A model generated the notes under the pieces. It was not told the DNA's origin. It did not search any database and was given only the letters and a program-made list of their open reading frames with translations. From Bin5 sp965242905 (GTDB lineage Bacteria > Chloroflexota > Anaerolineae > Caldilineales > Caldilineaceae), in assembly GCA_965242905.1 (NCBI GenBank), contig CBDETM010000002.1, positions 1,736,001 through 1,800,000 of the forward strand: a DNA stretch of 64,000 nt, in the 5' to 3' direction. Positions 23,106 through 31,566 of this stretch are shown piece by piece. A program made the translations under genes and the position numbers. Within the stretch, counting starts at the first letter, position 1; each line of letters starts with the position of its first letter.

Positions 23106-24056
23106 ATGCAAGTACTGGCTCCGGTTGTAGATGATCTGAAGGAACAGGCGAGCAGGTTTGTTCGTTTTTTGCCGCGGTTGTGGCCGCTGTACGTGATGGT
23201 GATCCCGGCGCTGATTCATCTGGTGCTGCTGAGCTATTATCCGATGTACGGGATCCGGATCGCGTTCCAGGATTACAAGCCGGCGCTGGGGTTTGCGAAG
23301 TCGCCGTGGGTGGGTTTGAAGCAGTTCCAGCTGATGCTGGAGAACCCGTCGTTCTGGCAGATTTTCCGCAATACGATCGTGATCGCGACGTCGAAGATCG
23401 TGACGCTGCAGTTCTGCGCGGTTATCCTGGCGCTGCTGCTGAACGAGGTGCGGAAGCTGTTTTACAAGCGGAGTGTGCAGAGCCTGGTGTATCTTCCGTA
23501 CTTTCTGTCGTGGATCGTGCTGGGCGGGATCATGCTGGAGATGCTGGGGTCGGCGGGCGTCGTGAACCAGCTGCTGCAGCGGGCGGGTGTGGAGCAGCCG
23601 ATCATCTTTTTGGGGAACAACCGGACGTTTGTGCCGACGCTGGTGGCGAGCCATTTGTGGCAGCAGGTTGGGTGGGCGACGATTCTGTATCTGGCGGCGC
23701 TGACGAGTATTGATCCGCAGCTGTTGGAGGCGGCGGCGATTGACGGGGCGGGGCGTTTTCAGCGGGTGTTGTATATCATTTTGCCGGGCGTGCTGCCGAC
23801 GCTGCTGCTGGTGCTGTGTCTGGACTTTGGGCTGCTTTTCAATGCGGCGGGGTTCGACCAGGTGCTGAATCTGTACAATCCAGCGGTGTATTCGACGGGT
23901 GATATTCTGGATACGTGGATCTATCGTGAGGGGCTGCTGGGGGCGCGGTTCAGTCTGGCGACGGCGGTGGGGTTGGTGCGGTCGGTGTTGGGGCTGATTT
24001 TGATTGTGGTGAGTTTGCGGTTGATTTCGCGGTTTACCGACTATCAGGTTTATTAG
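23106..24056 (+). CDS. ABC transporter permease, LplB-type (carbohydrate)
   Basis: 316 residues from ATG 23106, which has no clear ribosome site. Six membrane segments start at about residue 28 (LYVMVIPALIHLVLLSYYPM). The cytoplasmic EAA loop, LEAAAIDGAGRFQRVLYIIL plus PGVLP, is the site that docks the ATPase subunit. FQDYKPALG and NPAVYSTGDILDTWIYREGL are typical of LplB proteins. It partners with the YtcP/LplC-type permease at 25623; no ATPase gene is in the window, so a shared MsmK-type ATPase encoded elsewhere is likely. Confidence 0.9.
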   Translation: MQVLAPVVDDLKEQASRFVRFLPRLWPLYVMVIPALIHLVLLSYYPMYGIRIAFQDYKPALGFAKSPWVGLKQFQLMLENPSFWQIFRNTIVIATSKIVTLQFCAVILALLLNEVRKLFYKRSVQSLVYLPYFLSWIVLGGIMLEMLGSAGVVNQLLQRAGVEQPIIFLGNNRTFVPTLVASHLWQQVGWATILYLAALTSIDPQLLEAAAIDGAGRFQRVLYIILPGVLPTLLLVLCLDFGLLFNAAGFDQVLNLYNPAVYSTGDILDTWIYREGLLGARFSLATAVGLVRSVLGLILIVVSLRLISRFTDYQVY

Positions 24057-24437
24057 CTTTTGGGCTTGGTTGACATTTTGGGGTTGTGAGAAACAAAAAC
24101 AATCGATCCGCGAAGGCACGCTAAGGGGCGCGAAGAACACCTTTTTGTCCACGAAGCGCCAGGAAGGGCCGCGAAGAACACCAAAGGCTACTGGGATTTT
24201 CCTTGCTTGAATGCGCGGGTCAGTCGCACTTTGCTGCCGTTTATCGCTGCTCTGACAAACGTCAACGAGCACTAGTCAGTGGTTCGTGGGGCCTTTTGCT
24301 AGTTGGGAGTGACCATTATATTGAGTGAAGATAGTAGGGACACCTTGCAGGCGGTTGACAGCGGAGCCGTTGACTGAATTTATGCCGGCGCGCACAGGAA
24401 CGCCTGCTGCACCACTTTGTGGAAAGGAAAAAAAACT
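24057..24437. other. Intergenic region with GCGAAGG-type repeats
   Basis: About 380 bp between a permease and the Cache-like lipoprotein. It holds a degenerate array (ATCCGCGAAGGCACGCTAAG and GGGGCGCGAAGAACACC near 24104-24140, with another GCGAAGAACACC near 24170) and one AGTCAGTGG heptad. The antisense frame through here is a composition artefact. A GAAAGGA ribosome site precedes the next ATG. Confidence 0.5.
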
Positions 24438-25466
24438 ATGACAGACTATACAGTTTCGCGACGCGCATTTGTCAAGACGGCAGCAGTGGCGTCGTTGGGG
24501 ATAGCCCTGGCGGCCTGCCAACCGATACCCCCCATGGACGACGCTGAAGCGGCCATGGGCCAGGTAACCGCCGCCCAGGTGACGGACCCCGAAAGCCTCA
24601 AGGCCTGGGTCCTCGCAGCCCACGCCGAAATCCAGAGGATCGCCACAAACCTGGACGAAGCGGCGAAGCTCAAGCAGTGGGTGAAAGCGGAGGGCGACTG
24701 GAAATCCGGCTCGACCTTCCTCATCATCTTCGCCACTAACGGAAACGTCTACGCGCACGGGAACGACCGTGGCGCTGAAGCCAGAAGCCTGCTCGACTTC
24801 GAGGACGAACGCGGAACCAAGGTCGTCGAGGAACTCCTGGCGGCCGCTGCGCAGGGCGGCGGTTTCGTCGAGTACTACGACGGCGGGCCGAAGACGGCAT
24901 ACGCCGTCCCATTCAGACGACGGTTCGTGCTCGTCGGCGGCTTCTCCATGGACGTCTCCGATGTCCAAGTCCGGATCGCCGATCTTCCCAGGCCGGCGGT
25001 CACCGCCTCCGAAGTCGTGGACCGCGAGACACTGATCACCTTTGTGGAAGAGGCGGCCAGGATCTACCAGGAGGCCCTCAGGTTCGAAGGCGGTACCCCC
25101 CTCGTCGAGATCAAGAACGCCTTCCGGGTGGAAGGCGGGGACTGGAAGGTAGGCTCCATCTACCTGTATGTCGTGAGCGGCGGGGGCGTCACCCTGTTTC
25201 ACGGCACCGAGCCCTTCCGCGAAGGCAATCCCACCGACATGACCAGGACCGACGTCAATGGCGTGCCGTTCGCCGAGGAGTTGATCGGAGGCGCACGCCG
25301 CGAAGGGCGGAAGTTTTTGCGGTATCACTACGACGACCCCGCCATCGAAGGTGACGAGGACACCGGTTCCCCCAAGCTCGGCTACGCCGTCAGCCTGCAG
25401 GTTGGCGAATCCGAAGAGAAAATGGTCATCGGTTCCGGCATTTATATTCCCGTAGAAGAGGAGTGA
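24438..25466 (+). CDS. Tat-exported lipoprotein with two tandem Cache-like sensor modules
   Basis: 342 residues; ATG 24438 after GGAAAGGA. The signal TVSRRAFVKTAAVASLGIAL ending AAC is a twin-arginine lipoprotein signal. The mature part has two repeats of the single-Cache type: first about 55-180 (KAWVLAAHAEIQRIA, GDWKSGSTFLIIFATNGNVY, GGFVEYYDGGP), second about 195-335 (LITFVEEAARIYQEALRF, GDWKVGSIYLYVVSGGGV, GRKFLRYHYDDP). Cache domains bind small ligands outside the cell and are normally part of kinases or chemoreceptors, but here there is no membrane or signalling domain. Placed between two importer permease genes, it may be an accessory ligand-binding protein of that system. Confidence 0.75.
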   Translation: MTDYTVSRRAFVKTAAVASLGIALAACQPIPPMDDAEAAMGQVTAAQVTDPESLKAWVLAAHAEIQRIATNLDEAAKLKQWVKAEGDWKSGSTFLIIFATNGNVYAHGNDRGAEARSLLDFEDERGTKVVEELLAAAAQGGGFVEYYDGGPKTAYAVPFRRRFVLVGGFSMDVSDVQVRIADLPRPAVTASEVVDRETLITFVEEAARIYQEALRFEGGTPLVEIKNAFRVEGGDWKVGSIYLYVVSGGGVTLFHGTEPFREGNPTDMTRTDVNGVPFAEELIGGARREGRKFLRYHYDDPAIEGDEDTGSPKLGYAVSLQVGESEEKMVIGSGIYIPVEEE

Positions 25467-25583
25467 TCGCCAAGAACAGAGGGTCTGCAGGTCGGTTCGG
25501 GACGTCTTTCGCTGGAATCTTGTAGTAGACACAACCTTTCGATCCGCGAAGGGGCGTGAAGGGCCCACGAGAGAGCAAAACCA

Positions 25584-25612
25584 GGGCACCCACAAGGGGT
25601 GCCCCTACGGTA
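25584..25612 (+). repeat. Hairpin repeat, ACAAG-loop family, variant stem
   Basis: GGGCACCC-ACAAG-GGGTGCCC (25584-25604) then CTACGGT. Compared with 20695 the inner stem bases change on both sides while loop and tail stay the same. It ends 11 bp before the permease ATG, so it could affect translation of that gene. Confidence 0.65.
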
Positions 25613-25622
25613 GGGAAACGCG

Positions 25623-26510
25623 ATGAACAGGGCGGAGCGGCGGGGGTTTGGGTCGCGGGTTTTTGATATATTCAACCATACGTTCCTGCTGGTGCTGGGG
25701 CTGTCCTGCGTTATTCCGTTGATTCATCTGCTGGCGCTTTCGTTCAGCGACCGGGCGGCGGCGACGGGTGGGTTGGTGACGCTGTGGCCGGTGCGGCCGA
25801 CGTCGATCACATATGAGAAGGTGCTGGAGGCGGGCGTCTTTCTGAACGCGTTCTGGATTTCGGTGATACGGACGGTGATCGGGACGACGCTGCAGATGAC
25901 ACTGGTGGTGTTGATCTCGTTCCCGCTGTCGAAGAGCAAGGAGGAGATGCCGTTCCGGAACATTATCATGGGTTCGGTGGTGTTCGCGTATCTGTTCAAC
26001 GGGGGGCTGATTCCGTGGTTCCTGGTGATACGCAAGCTAGGTATGCTGAACACGATCTGGGCGCTGATCATTCCGCAGGCGCTGCCGCTGTGGAACGTGA
26101 TCCTGATGATGAACTTTTTCCGGCGGGTGCCGAAGGAGCTGGAGGAGGCCTCGATCATCGACGGGGCCACGTACTGGCAGATTCTGCTGCACGTGTATCT
26201 GCCGATCTCGGTGCCGGCGCTGGCGACGCTGACGCTTTTCGGCGCGGTGGGGCATTGGAACGCGTGGTTTGACGGGATGATTCTGATTGCGGACCGGGAC
26301 TTGATCCCGTTGCAGACGTTTTTGCGCACGGTGGTGGTGAAGATGGACATGAACGAGTTCATGCGCAATCCTGAGGATTTCGACATGTTCTCGGACCGTT
26401 CGCTGCGGGCGGCGCAGACGCTGGTGACGGTCGTCCCCATTCTGGTTGTATACCCCTTTTTGCAGCGCTATTTTGTCAGCGGCATCACGCTCGGCGCCCT
26501 GAAGGGCTGA
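25623..26510 (+). CDS. ABC transporter permease, YtcP/LplC-type (carbohydrate)
   Basis: 295 residues from ATG 25623. Six membrane segments; the EAA loop reads LEEASIIDGATYWQILLHVY then LPIS. The motifs FNGGLIPWFLVIRKLGMLNT and GHWNAWFDGMILIADRDLIP are characteristic of the YtcP/LplC family, the usual partner of LplB-type permeases. The stop is 3 bp before the start of the GroEL-like gene, indicating translational coupling with an unexpected partner. Confidence 0.92.
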   Translation: MNRAERRGFGSRVFDIFNHTFLLVLGLSCVIPLIHLLALSFSDRAAATGGLVTLWPVRPTSITYEKVLEAGVFLNAFWISVIRTVIGTTLQMTLVVLISFPLSKSKEEMPFRNIIMGSVVFAYLFNGGLIPWFLVIRKLGMLNTIWALIIPQALPLWNVILMMNFFRRVPKELEEASIIDGATYWQILLHVYLPISVPALATLTLFGAVGHWNAWFDGMILIADRDLIPLQTFLRTVVVKMDMNEFMRNPEDFDMFSDRSLRAAQTLVTVVPILVVYPFLQRYFVSGITLGALKG

Positions 26511-26513
26511 GGC

Positions 26514-28166
26514 ATGCCGAAACGTTCGCGGTCCTCTGCGGGCGGTTCGGCCGCGCCTGCGGTGCGGGTGCCGTCGGTTGTGTTCGGGGCTGAATGCCGC
26601 GAGCCGATGCGGCGCGGGTTCGACACGCTGGCGCGGCTGCTGTCGCTGACGCTGGGTCCGCGGGGCGGGAATATCGTGAGCCAGCGGGTGAATACGGCGG
26701 GCTTTGAGCCGCTGGAGGATGGGGCGACGATCGCGCGGCGGTTTACGGAGCTGCCGGACCGGGTGGAGAATGCGGGCGCGATGATGATGCGGCACATTGT
26801 GTGGCATATGCGCGAGCGGTTCGGTGACGGGAGTGTGACGGCGGCGGTGCTGGCGCGGGGGATTGCGGGCGAGATGCACCGGCTGATCGCGGGCGGGGCG
26901 GATCCGGTGCTGCTGCAGCGGGGGCTGGAGAAGGGCGTGTCGGCGGCGGTTGCGGCGCTGGACGAGATGTCGATCCCGTTGACTGAGCCGGAGCATGTGG
27001 CGGGGGTGGCGAGGGCGGTGATCGATGATGCGGAGGTGGCGCAGCTGCTGGCGGAGATGATGGAGGTGCTGGGGCCGTACGGGAATATTCTGATCCAGCC
27101 GGGGTACGGGCTTGGGCACACATACGGGTTCCGCGAGGGGTCGCGCTTTGCGGGGGAGTATATTTCGCGCTATCTGCTGAGCGACAAGTTCAGGCATATT
27201 GCGGCGATGGACGAGCCGCACGTGGTGGTGGCGGACTTCCATTTTGAGGAGCCGGGCCATGTGCTGCATCTGCTGGAGCTGGTGACGCAGGCGGGCGGGG
27301 ACAGGCTGTTCATCATCTGCAAGAATGTGTGGGAGCGGGCGATCGATGCGCTGGTGGCGGCGAACCGGCGGGGGCCGGTGACGACGTATGCGGCGCGGAT
27401 CAAGCCGGTGGAGGACTTAAGGCGGGATATGATGCGCGATTTTGCGCTGCTGACGGGGGCCAGTTTTATCACGGACGTGGCGGGGATGGGGCCGCAGGAT
27501 TTGGCGGTCGCGGACCTGGGGCGAGCAGAGCGGCTGGTGGCGACGGAGGAGTATGTGTCGTTGGTGGGCGGCGGCGGGGACGCGGAGGCGGTGGCGGCGC
27601 AGACGGATACGCTGGAGAGCCGGCTGGCGCTGGTTGCGGAGCGGGAGGAGAGGGAACTGCTGCGCGAGCGGATCGGGCGTCTGCAGGGCGGGATCGGTGA
27701 GCTGCGGGTGGGTGCGTATACGGAGAGCGAGCGCAATGCGCTGGTAGAGAGGGCGGCTCATGCGGTGAAGGTTGTGCAGGTGGGGCTGGAGGGCGGTGTG
27801 GTGCCGGGCGGGGGTGCGGCTTTTCTGGACGCGGCGCCGGCGGTGGAGGCGGCGGCGACGGGTCATGCGGAGGAGGCGATGGGTATGCGGGCGCTGGCAC
27901 GGGCGTTGGAGGAGCCGGTGCGGGTGATCGCGGCGAATGCGGATGCGTACGGGCCGCTGGTGGTGGCGGCGTGTCGCGAGCGGGGGCAGGGGTACGCGTA
28001 TGAGGTGGGTGCGGGGTGTGTGCGGAGTATGGCGGAGGCGGGGATTGTTGATCCGACGCTGGTGGTGAAGGGGGCGTTGGAGCAGGCGGCGAGTGGGGCG
28101 GCGATGTTGATTTCGGCGGAGGCGTTGGTGGTGCCGCGGGAGCCGGAGGCGGTTTATAGACCGTGA
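26514..28166 (+). CDS. Divergent GroEL-like (type I chaperonin) protein lacking a catalytic Asp
   Basis: 550 residues covering the full chaperonin length. LTLGPRG (45-51), LEDGATIA (around D69, the D52 site), RFGDGSVTAAVLAR (D105, the D87 site), an apical domain (EGSRFAGEYISRYLLSD through LLTGASFIT), GGVVPGGG (428-434) and GIVDPTLVVKGALEQAA all align with GroEL. In the ungapped stretch from VGA to GGG, E. coli Asp398 corresponds to His416; a local gap would give Arg413, so the acidic residue that drives ATP hydrolysis is absent either way. The usual Gly/Met tail is also absent (ends EAVYRP). Coupled to the sugar permease gene 3 bp upstream. It is not the housekeeping GroEL; a specialised scaffold or slow-cycling chaperonin is inferred. 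Confidence 0.8.
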   Translation: MPKRSRSSAGGSAAPAVRVPSVVFGAECREPMRRGFDTLARLLSLTLGPRGGNIVSQRVNTAGFEPLEDGATIARRFTELPDRVENAGAMMMRHIVWHMRERFGDGSVTAAVLARGIAGEMHRLIAGGADPVLLQRGLEKGVSAAVAALDEMSIPLTEPEHVAGVARAVIDDAEVAQLLAEMMEVLGPYGNILIQPGYGLGHTYGFREGSRFAGEYISRYLLSDKFRHIAAMDEPHVVVADFHFEEPGHVLHLLELVTQAGGDRLFIICKNVWERAIDALVAANRRGPVTTYAARIKPVEDLRRDMMRDFALLTGASFITDVAGMGPQDLAVADLGRAERLVATEEYVSLVGGGGDAEAVAAQTDTLESRLALVAEREERELLRERIGRLQGGIGELRVGAYTESERNALVERAAHAVKVVQVGLEGGVVPGGGAAFLDAAPAVEAAATGHAEEAMGMRALARALEEPVRVIAANADAYGPLVVAACRERGQGYAYEVGAGCVRSMAEAGIVDPTLVVKGALEQAASGAAMLISAEALVVPREPEAVYRP

Positions 28167-28174
28167 ACTGCTTT

Positions 28175-28215
28175 TATCCGCGAAGGGACGCGAAGGGGCG
28201 CGAAGAAGACCCTTT
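28175..28215 (+). repeat. GCGAAGGGRC decamer repeat
   Basis: TTATCCGCGAAGGGACGCGA followed by AGGGGCGCGAAGAAG: two to three 10-bp units. Relatives lie at 24104, 25541, 28291 and 59819, all between genes. Confidence 0.5.
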
Positions 28216-28361
28216 GGGTGGGCTTCAGGAGATTTAAAGTTTGAAGCTGAGCAGTTTTGGGCTCAGTTGTCCCCGCAGTTTTTCTGATTATCCACGAAGC
28301 GATACGAATTCACATAACGATTTGTCCTATTGAAGGTGCTGCCGGTTGAAGGCTGCGGCGG

Positions 28362-29900
28362 TTATTCTTCGGTGTCGGCGCGCGGTGCCAGGACGGTGCC
28401 GTCGGCGGTTTGGGCGCGGAAGGCGAAGGCCCAGCCGCCGTGGTTGGAGCCTGTTTCGTTGCTGAGCTTGAGGAGGAGGGTGTTGGGGCCGGCGCGGAGC
28501 TGGACGGGGAGGCTGTGGCTGCGGAAGGCGTAGTGGTGGCCGAGGTCGTGGAGGTCGTCGTTGAGGCGCAGGGTGAGGTGGTCGTCCCAGGCGAGGTGGA
28601 GGGTGGCGGCGGTGTCGGTGGGGGCGTGGAGGATGCAGCGGGCGAGGGCGGCGCCGGTGTCGGTTTTGCCGACGCCGCGGCCCCAAGGGCGGAAGAGGTG
28701 GTTGAAGTCGATGAAGCCGTGGTGGGCGGCGCGGCGAATCCAGCGGGCCCTGTCGCGGCCGTGCTGGCGCGAGCCGTCAGTGAGCCAGGCGGACTCGGCG
28801 GTGTGGAGGCCGTCGTAGGCGGCGTCGGGGTCGAAGGTGGTTTCGGGCGGGAGGGTTGCGGCCATGGCCCGGCCGTCGTGGTTGGCGAAGGGGCCGCAGA
28901 GCCACCATTCGCCGCTTTGGGGGAGGGCGAGGTCGTGTGTGTCGCGGGGGAGCTCGGCGCCAGGGAGGAGTTGGGGCCAGTCGGGCATGGTGAAGAAGGG
29001 GCGGACGGGGGTCTGCTGGTACCAGTAGGTGGTGGAGCAGATGTCGTTGGCCATGCAGCCGAAGCGCATGTGGATGGAGCTCTGGAAGGGGAGGGTGTCT
29101 TTTTCGAAGAAGCGGTAGCCGACGAGGCGCTGGGCGGGGCGGGCTTCGCCGACGTCGTGGTGGACGTAGTAGGGCATGGCGGCGTAGTGGTGGGTTTCGG
29201 GCGGGTGGAGGGCGCCGCCATAGCCGGCGCCGAAGGTGTCCTCGCCGCCGATGCCGCGCAGGAAGGCGGGGTGCTCGCCATCGCCGTCGATGTAGATGTT
29301 TTCGGCGCCGCCGTGGCTCCAGCGGTCGGTGTCGTCGAGGAGGCGGACGCCGTAGACGAAGCCGAGGAGCTGGCCGGGCCCGTCAGCGTCGAGCATGAGG
29401 AATTCCTCGCCGTAGCTCTGGGTGGGCATTTCGCGGCGCCAGCGGGCGCAGAAGCGGCGCGGTTCTTCGAGGGTCTGGCCGGGGTAGCGGTGCCAGTCGA
29501 CCTGGAGGTAGATGCGGTTGTCTTCGGGGCCGGCTTCGAATTCAATGCGGGCGGAGCGGGCGAAGGGCATGGGGAAGTAGCAGTTGTAGCCGATCCAGGC
29601 CTTGGCGGAGAGGAAGTGGGTGTCGATGGGGTACCAGCCGAGGCCGTGCATGACGCCGAAGAAGTCGCCAGCGGGGGCTTCGACGTAGGGGACGGGTTCG
29701 TCGTCGAAGTAGATGCGGATGATGGCTTTGCGGCTGGCGTGGGGGAGGTTTTCGGGGCGGGAGAGGACGACCCAGATGTGCTGGATGCAGCCGGGGCCGT
29801 CGAGCTGGGCGTAGGTGGTGCGCTGATTGGCGGGCAGTGGGCCGGTGATGGAGACGCGGTCGGGGATTGGGGTGGGCGGGAGGTTGAGGTTGAGGGTCAT
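28362..29900 (-). CDS. DUF2961 / GH172-family protein
   Basis: 512 residues; ATG 29900 follows GGAGG. The N-terminal signature LDGPGCIQHIWVVLSRPENL with RKAIIRIYFDDEPVPYVEAP and GDFFGVMHGLG is typical of DUF2961, now glycoside hydrolase family 172, whose characterised members act on difructose anhydrides and arabinofuranose-containing glycans. Further family marks are ARIEFEAGPEDNRIYLQVDW and RFGCMANDICSTTYWYQ. The C-terminal 180 residues (GEWWLCGPF to LKLSNETGSNHGGWAFAFRA) form a beta-sandwich-like accessory domain. No signal peptide, so apparently cytoplasmic. It converges on the GroEL-like gene and may process sugars brought in by the importer. Confidence 0.85.
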   Translation of the reverse strand: MTLNLNLPPTPIPDRVSITGPLPANQRTTYAQLDGPGCIQHIWVVLSRPENLPHASRKAIIRIYFDDEPVPYVEAPAGDFFGVMHGLGWYPIDTHFLSAKAWIGYNCYFPMPFARSARIEFEAGPEDNRIYLQVDWHRYPGQTLEEPRRFCARWRREMPTQSYGEEFLMLDADGPGQLLGFVYGVRLLDDTDRWSHGGAENIYIDGDGEHPAFLRGIGGEDTFGAGYGGALHPPETHHYAAMPYYVHHDVGEARPAQRLVGYRFFEKDTLPFQSSIHMRFGCMANDICSTTYWYQQTPVRPFFTMPDWPQLLPGAELPRDTHDLALPQSGEWWLCGPFANHDGRAMAATLPPETTFDPDAAYDGLHTAESAWLTDGSRQHGRDRARWIRRAAHHGFIDFNHLFRPWGRGVGKTDTGAALARCILHAPTDTAATLHLAWDDHLTLRLNDDLHDLGHHYAFRSHSLPVQLRAGPNTLLLKLSNETGSNHGGWAFAFRAQTADGTVLAPRADTEE

Positions 29901-30102
29901 GGGGTGGCCTCCGTTGGGCGTATGGGCCGAGACATCCGGTTGGGACTTGATGCCCTAAGTTTACTGCTTATGGCGTTTCACGTATAGGGCGAAGATTGCG
30001 CGGGGACGGAGGGCAGTGGACGTAAGGGGAGAAAATGGTTAGTGGGGATTGGGCGCGGCCGGCCGTATAAGGTAGGCAATCGTCCCGAGCCGACCGCTGT
30101 GG

Positions 30103-30630
30103 TTATTCGGACGGTGGGGGGCCGGTTGGACCGGAAGGTGGCGAGTCGGGAGGAGGTGAATCGGGTGGGGACGACCCAGGTGCGGATGTGTCGGCGGGCG
30201 GAGGAGGTGGGGGAATGTCCTGCACTACGGGGAGTTGCTCCGAGTTTGTGACGATCAGCTGCTGGGTCTGCACCCAACCATCCATGCCTTCCCAAGGAAT
30301 CCGTAACCAGTCGCCGCCTGGCGTTCGTCCGTTTGGCGTGAATGTCTGGCCGCGGCTGAGGCGTCCAATTGGCGGGTATTCCGTACTTGGGCCGGATCGA
30401 ACTTCTACATTGTCCTGGTTTACTGTAAAGCCGGGGTTAGTTGCGACAGATGCTGGCGCGTCAGGCGGTGGGGGTGGCGGCACTTGCTGGTTGGCTGTCT
30501 GGTTGTTATCTTGTCCAAATGGGAGAAGGTCCAGTCCACTGAGCAGGCTGGCGAGGATGACTATGGCCGCTATCGAGATCAATGCCAACAGAAAGGTCTT
30601 CATGCCTGCGCTTGTTCTGCTTTCTTTCAT
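30103..30630 (-). CDS. Membrane-anchored bacterial SH3-domain protein
   Basis: 175 residues; ATG 30630 has AAGGA nine bases upstream. After a short basic N terminus comes one transmembrane helix (KTFLLALISIAAIVILASLL), a Pro-rich spacer, an SH3b domain (about 75-135: NVEVRSGPSTEYPPIGRLSR, GGDWLRIPWEGMDGWV) and a long Pro/Ser tail. SH3b domains usually bind cell-wall or surface ligands. The single helix puts the domain outside. No partner gene is obvious. Confidence 0.75.
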   Translation of the reverse strand: MKESRTSAGMKTFLLALISIAAIVILASLLSGLDLLPFGQDNNQTANQQVPPPPPPDAPASVATNPGFTVNQDNVEVRSGPSTEYPPIGRLSRGQTFTPNGRTPGGDWLRIPWEGMDGWVQTQQLIVTNSEQLPVVQDIPPPPPPADTSAPGSSPPDSPPPDSPPSGPTGPPPSE

Positions 30631-30949
30631 TGATCGATGTCCTTATGGTTGATCCCGAGAGCTGGACTACAAGCTTAGGTAAATTGGAGCAATTCGCCAA
30701 GCGGGAGGAGGGGCGGTTCAATGTTACGGGAACGGTGCCGACGTTCGGCTGCGGTTTCGAGAAGATCCTTTGACGGCCGGAAATTCGTCTTCCCGGCAAT
30801 CATCTTCCGACATTGCAATTGGTATTCCATAGATTGCTTATCTCCCGTTTTTGGGGAGGGTCCTCCGGTGTGGGGATGGATGATTATGTGAATCGCTGGA
30901 CTGCGTATAACTCATAGAGTATACTAGCGGACATCTACGGGACGGTGCC

Positions 30950-31156
30950 ATGGCAGTCAAAGTACGGGATGCTATAAAGATGATAGAAGAGGATGGATGG
31001 GAGCTTGTCAGGACCAGAGGGAGCCACCGTCAATATAGACATCCTACGAAGCTTGGGCGCGTTACGATTGCGGGACATGGCCGAGATGATTTGAACCCAA
31101 AAACATGGAACAGTATTTTGAGACAAGCCGGACTCAGAGAGGGAGGGAACAGATGA
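30950..31156 (+). CDS. hicA: HicA-type mRNA interferase toxin
   Basis: 68 residues, the usual HicA size. The dsRNA-binding-like fold is evident from VRDAIKMIEEDGWELVRTRG, SHRQYRHP with the catalytic His of the family in GSHRQY, then GRVTIAGHGRDDLNPKTWNS and ILRQAGL. HicA cleaves mRNA and is neutralised by HicB. The stop overlaps the hicB start (ATGA at 31153-31156), so the two are translationally coupled in toxin-first order, the usual hicAB arrangement. Confidence 0.93.
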   Translation: MAVKVRDAIKMIEEDGWELVRTRGSHRQYRHPTKLGRVTIAGHGRDDLNPKTWNSILRQAGLREGGNR

Positions 31157-31368
31157 TAGGGCTTGAGTATGCGGTCGTAATTGAGAAAGCGTCTGACAAC
31201 TACTGCGCCTACGTGCCCGACCTGCCCGGCTGTGTTGCAACGGGAAAGACACGCGAGGAAACTTGGAAGCTGATTTCTGAAGCCATTGCATTCCATCTTG
31301 AGGGGTTGAAAGAGGATGGGTTGCCCATTCCCCAACCGGAGTCTTCTGCGGCTATGGTGAGGGTGTAA
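31153..31368 (+). CDS. hicB: HicB-type antitoxin
   Basis: 71 residues from ATG 31153, preceded by GGGAGGG inside hicA. It carries the HicB partial RNase-H-like fold: EYAVVIEKASDNYCAYVPDL, PGCVATGKTREETWKLISEA, IAFHLEGLKEDGLPIPQP. No C-terminal RHH or HTH extension is present, so autoregulation would have to come through this domain or another regulator. Complete and probably functional with hicA. Confidence 0.93.
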   Translation: MIGLEYAVVIEKASDNYCAYVPDLPGCVATGKTREETWKLISEAIAFHLEGLKEDGLPIPQPESSAAMVRV

Positions 31369-31566
31369 GGGGGCGAGTCTGAAAGGCGGCGGCCGTTCTT
31401 GGGCATTCGAATACATGCCATGTAGTTTCCTCTATTTTCTCATCACTGCTCAGGCATCAAGACTTTGATCGGACAGACGCTCTGGTCAGGGCTGCGGCCA
31501 TTTTCGATCCAGGGCAGTGGGAGAACTCCCCACCTTCCCCAACACGACCTATCCCAACCTCCCAGG

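Noticed and set aside
23061..24272. Minus-strand frame of 403 codons rich in Gln, Arg and His
   Set aside because: Antisense to the LplB-type permease and the following repeat region; no ribosome site or domain.
26037..27269. Minus-strand frame of 410 codons, Arg/His/Pro-rich
   Set aside because: Shadow of the permease and GroEL-like genes on the other strand.
26514..28166. Housekeeping groEL
   Set aside because: No groES upstream, catalytic Asp missing, no Gly/Met tail, and coupled to a permease gene; a specialised paralogue fits better.
28410..29987. Long plus-strand frame of 525 codons, very rich in Val, Gly, Ala and Glu
   Set aside because: It is the antisense of the DUF2961/GH172 gene; the composition is an artefact of GC-rich codon third positions and no motif is present.
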